From the NCBI GenBank assembly GCA_036166415.1, contig JAYZHP010000025.1:1-9405 (forward strand): a DNA stretch of 9,405 nt, read 5' to 3'. A program made the translations under genes and the position numbers. A model generated the notes under the pieces. The model searched no databases, had not been told where the DNA came from, and worked only from the letters and a program-made list of their open reading frames with translations. Each line of letters starts with the position of its first letter. The first letter of the stretch is position 1. The DNA comes from TMED108 sp036166415. Lineage in GTDB: Bacteria > Fidelibacterota > Marinisomatia > Marinisomatales > TCS55. Below, in pieces: positions 6,729 through 9,405 of this stretch.

Positions 6729-7784
6729 CTATTTATCGGGCATTAACACCTTCATGGTGGGATACGGTATCGTTACACCATTTTGCTTGAACTGTTTATA
6801 AATCTCAGTATTAACCGCATCAACGGTCCTGCCGCGCGTTTCCGGCTTATATATCCAGAATAAAAGCTCAAGCCTAATACCTGATTCAGCAAATTCCCTG
6901 AACCGTACGCGTGGATCAGGATCATCTAAAACATTCTCATTAGAAGAGGCAATCGATTTTAGTATATCTTTTACTTGATCAACATCGGAGCCATATGCTA
7001 CCTGAACACTGATCCGTATACGCTCAATATCTTCAACGCCCGAACCACCACTTTCATTGATAATCTTTGCAGCGGCAATGACCGAGTTGGGAATAGTGAT
7101 CTCAATATCATCACGGGTCATAAATCGGGTCGAGCGAAGACCCATATTTTTTACATAACCTCTTTCACCGGTCTCTAACATAATATAGTCACCTTCTTTA
7201 AATGGCGAATCGGCCATTAGAAATACGCCAGCAAAAAAGTTAGCTACCGTATCTTTTGCAGCCAAACCTAAAACAACACCAAGTACACCAGCGGAGGCAA
7301 GGATACCGTTAATATTGATATTCCAGCTAAGAAATATAAAATAAGTACCAAAGAGTCCAATCGCAATTTTGCCGAGATTATTAAAGAGCGGCAGGGTGCG
7401 ACTTTGCAATAGCTTATTATCGGTTCTCCTTGTGGTCCATTCCATAGAGATCGCAAATACTTTCACAAAAAGCGAAAGCCAGATCAATATGGTTGCGGTT
7501 TTAAATACGCCTAAGATCGCAAAATTGATATATTCAGGTAAGCCTAGTAGGTTGACGCCAGTAGAGAAGCCAAAGAATAAAATGGAATAGAAAATAGGTT
7601 TATGTAGAAAATTAACGATGTTATCGTCTAGGTTGGTTTGCGTTCTAGATGACCAGCGTTTAAAAATACCCACAAAGATCCAATCGGTTATTTTTGCCAT
7701 AACGATTGAACCCACAATTATTAATGCCGAACGTACAAAATGATTTTGCAATAGTTCGGCGTAATTATCTTTTAACCATTCCAT
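6729..7784 (-). CDS. MscS-family mechanosensitive ion channel
   Basis: This is a 351-residue small-conductance mechanosensitive channel homologue that would release solutes on hypo-osmotic shock at the inner membrane. Predicted transmembrane segments are at about 16-40, 64-80, 87-113 and 136-155, one or two more than E. coli MscS. The pore-lining helix follows at about 160-190, with the Gly/Ala-rich ASAGVLGVVLGLAAKDT and FFAGVFLM. The MscS beta domain starts at SPFKEGDYI (193-201) and includes the GYVKNMGLRSTRF stretch (209-221) and IPNS (231-234). The C-terminal alpha/beta region runs to 351 and ends IPYPTMKVLMPDK. Family identity is clear. The gene converges on the hydrolase gene with 22 bases between stops and no obvious hairpin, and is transcribed away from the M28 peptidase gene. 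No Shine-Dalgarno is visible before ATG 7784. Confidence 0.93.
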   Translation of the reverse strand: MEWLKDNYAELLQNHFVRSALIIVGSIVMAKITDWIFVGIFKRWSSRTQTNLDDNIVNFLHKPIFYSILFFGFSTGVNLLGLPEYINFAILGVFKTATILIWLSLFVKVFAISMEWTTRRTDNKLLQSRTLPLFNNLGKIAIGLFGTYFIFLSWNININGILASAGVLGVVLGLAAKDTVANFFAGVFLMADSPFKEGDYIMLETGERGYVKNMGLRSTRFMTRDDIEITIPNSVIAAAKIINESGGSGVEDIERIRISVQVAYGSDVDQVKDILKSIASSNENVLDDPDPRVRFREFAESGIRLELLFWIYKPETRGRTVDAVNTEIYKQFKQNGVTIPYPTMKVLMPDK

Positions 7785-7895
7785 AGGTGTCTAAATTTAG
7801 ATAAACTTTTGAAAACTATCTAACATTCGAGATAATTTTCTTAAATTGATAAAATAAAAAAATTATATAATTCTACATATAAGGAATTCAAGACA
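7785..7895. promoter_or_regulatory. Divergent promoter region between mscS-type and M28 peptidase genes
   Basis: The 111 bases are very AT-rich and hold several symmetrical elements. AATTATATAATT (7861-7872) is a perfect 12-bp palindrome that contains TATAAT on both strands (7866-7871 plus, 7867-7862 minus). On the minus strand TTGAAT (complement of 7886-7891) lies 18 bases before its TATAAT, a fair promoter for the channel gene with a leader of about 70 bases. On the plus strand no -35 sits at ideal spacing: TTGATA at 7846-7851 is 14 bases away. AAGGA at 7881-7885 is the peptidase Shine-Dalgarno, 10 bases from ATG 7896. TCTAAATTTAGA (7790-7801) is another perfect 12-bp palindrome close to the channel start, and TATCT/AGATA (7817-7821, 7830-7834) a small dyad. 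Promoter use is inference. Confidence 0.4.
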
Positions 7896-9284
7896 ATGAT
7901 ATATGCACCATACAGAACACTTTTAACCCTTATCAGTATAGGTTTTATTTCGTGTACTATTCAAGATAGCTCTACAGCGCAATTAGGTCAAATTGCAAAA
8001 CAATATCAAAAGAATGGCAATTTATTGATTGATAAAGCAATGGCTGACTCGCAAGGATATGATCGTTTAGGGGAGATGTTAGATACTTTTGGACCCAGAT
8101 TTACAGGATCCACCAATTTAGAAAAAGCCTTGGAGTGGATAATTGATGAAATGAAAAAAGATGGACTAGATAATGTGCACGGAGAAGAAGTATTGGTTCC
8201 TAAATGGATTCGCGGGAAAGAATCTGCGCAGATGACTGCGCCATGGAAAAAAGATCTAGCTATATTGGGATTAGGTGGCAGTGTAGGAACGGGAGCTAAA
8301 GGGATAAGCGGTGAAGTGTTTGTTGTTGATAGCTTTGATGATCTAAAAGCAAGAGCAAGTGAAGCAAAAGGTAAAATTATATTATATAATGCACCGTTTA
8401 AATCCTATGGTGAAACAGTTCAATATAGATATCGCGGTGCATCAGAAGCCGCTAAGGTTGGTGGAATTGCAAGTCTTGTACGATCAGTAGGACCGTATTC
8501 AATGAATACCCCTCATACGGGAACAAGCGCTTATGAGGATGGCGTCAAAAAGATTCCTCATGCCGCGGTTACATTAGAAGATGTCGCCATGATGGGTCGG
8601 ATGGCAAAACGTGGTCTAACAGTTAAAGTAAAGCTTTATATGGAAGGACGTTTTGTCAAGGATGTAACTTCACAAAATGTGATGGGTGAAGTCAAAGGTT
8701 CCGTTTATCCTGATGAGGTAATTGTGCTTGGTGGTCATATTGATTCCTGGGATGTTGGACAAGGTGCGCATGATGATGGTGGAGGCTGCGTTGCAGCTTG
8801 GCAAGCGGTAAAACTTATTCATGACCTTGGGTTAAAGCCTAAGCGTACCATTCGTGCGGTGATGTGGACCAATGAGGAGAATGGACTCCGAGGTGGCGAA
8901 GCGTACCGCGATGCGCATATGGATAACCTTGACAATCATATTCTTGCAATGGAATCCGATGCTGGTGTATTCAAACCGTCTGGATTTGGATTTACAGGTC
9001 CTGATGAATCATTGAAAATTCTTCAAGATATTGGATCGCTTCTATATCGCATAGATTCTGGAAAAATTACTAAAGGTGGTGGGGGAGCTGATATTGGACC
9101 GATTATGAGAAAAGGTGTACCTGGGATGGGCCTTAAAGTAGATGGGTCTAAATATTTTTGGTACCACCATACCAATGCAGATACTTTTGACAAGGTTGAT
9201 AAAGATGAATTTAATCGATGCGTTGCATCGATGGCTGTCATGGCTTACGTAGTTGCTGATATGGATGAGAAGCTACCAAGATAA
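7896..9284 (+). CDS. M28-family metallopeptidase, carboxypeptidase Q-like, probable lipoprotein
   Basis: This is a 462-residue exported zinc peptidase. The N-terminus is a signal peptide ending GFISC20; Cys20 would be lipidated if this is a lipobox, but Phe at -3 is unusual, so lipidation is probable and not certain. An N-terminal catalytic-fold portion (about 45-110) is followed by a PA-like insert at about 135-260, as in human carboxypeptidase Q (PGCP). The catalytic part has the full M28 co-catalytic zinc set: His281 in GGHIDSWD, Asp293 in HDDGGG, Glu327-Glu328 in WTNEENG (base and metal ligand), Asp355 in ESDAG and His425 in YHHTNADT. It probably trims small peptides or dipeptides in the periplasm or at the outer membrane. 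ATG 7896 has AAGGA 10 bases upstream. It diverges from the channel gene and may be co-transcribed with the partial gene at 9349, 64 bases on. Confidence 0.93.
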   Translation: MIYAPYRTLLTLISIGFISCTIQDSSTAQLGQIAKQYQKNGNLLIDKAMADSQGYDRLGEMLDTFGPRFTGSTNLEKALEWIIDEMKKDGLDNVHGEEVLVPKWIRGKESAQMTAPWKKDLAILGLGGSVGTGAKGISGEVFVVDSFDDLKARASEAKGKIILYNAPFKSYGETVQYRYRGASEAAKVGGIASLVRSVGPYSMNTPHTGTSAYEDGVKKIPHAAVTLEDVAMMGRMAKRGLTVKVKLYMEGRFVKDVTSQNVMGEVKGSVYPDEVIVLGGHIDSWDVGQGAHDDGGGCVAAWQAVKLIHDLGLKPKRTIRAVMWTNEENGLRGGEAYRDAHMDNLDNHILAMESDAGVFKPSGFGFTGPDESLKILQDIGSLLYRIDSGKITKGGGGADIGPIMRKGVPGMGLKVDGSKYFWYHHTNADTFDKVDKDEFNRCVASMAVMAYVVADMDEKLPR

Positions 9285-9285
9285 T

Positions 9286-9316
9286 TGATTTATTATTTGT
9301 GATGGCTGATTTATTA
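9286..9316 (+). repeat. 10-bp direct repeat, 21-base period
   Basis: TGATTTATTA occurs exactly at 9286-9295 and again at 9307-9316, just after the peptidase stop and before the next gene. The 21-base period equals two helical turns, so paired protein binding on one DNA face is conceivable. The copies are AT-rich, and there is no independent evidence of function. Confidence 0.35.
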
Positions 9317-9348
9317 AATATAAATTGGCCATCTCAACGGGATATCTT

Positions 9349-9405
9349 TTGAAACAATTCATTTCTATATATTTATTATCTACACTGGCCTTATCGCAAG
9401 GTAAG
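9349..9405 (+). CDS. N-terminus of an exported protein (3' end outside window)
   Basis: Only 19 codons are visible, reading MKQFISIYLLSTLALSQGK when TTG 9349-9351 is taken as start. This is a textbook short signal peptide: one Lys, a hydrophobic core at residues 4-15, and a predicted cleavage at ALS|Q17. The mature protein would begin with Gln, like the other exported proteins in this window. A GGGA (9339-9342) sits 6 bases before the TTG, and an in-frame stop at 9307-9309 limits how far upstream the start could be; TTG 9325 is the only other candidate noted and gives a worse signal peptide. The gene's function cannot be seen here. It lies 64 bases after the M28 peptidase on the same strand. 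Confidence 0.6.
   Translation, partial: MKQFISIYLLSTLALSQGK

Noticed and set aside
6975..7590. Plus-strand and second minus-frame open frames within the MscS-type gene
   Set aside because: They overlap conserved pore and beta-domain codons of the channel and have no supporting features.
9023..9241. Antisense open frame inside the M28 peptidase gene
   Set aside because: Covers the metal-ligand region of the peptidase on the opposite strand; shadow frame.

Overview
The window is low-GC bacterial chromosome from a Gram-negative, didermic organism, most likely of the FCB (Fibrobacteres-Chlorobi-Bacteroidetes) superphylum. A Marinimicrobia/SAR406-like lineage is my best guess, but this is inference from family content and not from a marker gene. 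The main clues are a type IX secretion C-terminal sorting domain with the FPNPFNP motif, an outer-membrane protein of the CBM9-like/DUF5916 type common in these phyla, and four exported proteins whose predicted mature N-terminus is glutamine. No rRNA, tRNA, CRISPR array, insertion sequence or phage gene was seen. Coding density is high and no gap exceeds about 130 bases.

Layout from left to right. (1) Positions 1-746, plus strand: the end of a membrane protein, perhaps a b-type cytochrome, overlapping by one base with a periplasmic YceI-family protein. (2) 829-3051, plus strand: a large outer-membrane beta-barrel with an N-terminal CBM9-like domain (DUF5916 family); its start codon lies in the loop of an AT-only inverted repeat. 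(3) 3090-3317, minus strand: a small two-helix membrane protein with a good Shine-Dalgarno. (4) 3410-6706, plus strand, a probable four-gene operon: a DoxX-family membrane protein, dCTP deaminase, an exported c-type cytochrome carrying a type IX sorting domain, and a membrane-anchored hydrolase of the PAF-acetylhydrolase family. The last three genes overlap by 4 bases each. (5) 6729-7784, minus strand: an MscS-type mechanosensitive channel, convergent with the operon. (6) 7896-9284, plus strand: an exported, probably lipoprotein M28 metallopeptidase of the carboxypeptidase Q type, divergent from the channel. (7) 9349-9405: the first 19 codons of another exported protein, cut by the window edge.

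Most of the genes act at the cell envelope: export, redox, lipid or ester hydrolysis, peptide hydrolysis and osmotic protection. The dCTP deaminase is the only clear cytosolic nucleotide-metabolism enzyme. I found no clearly new defence, mobile or biosynthetic system. The most interesting signals are the uniform Ser|Gln signal-peptide cleavage pattern, the type IX-secreted single-haem cytochrome fusion, and the coupled cytochrome/hydrolase gene pair.
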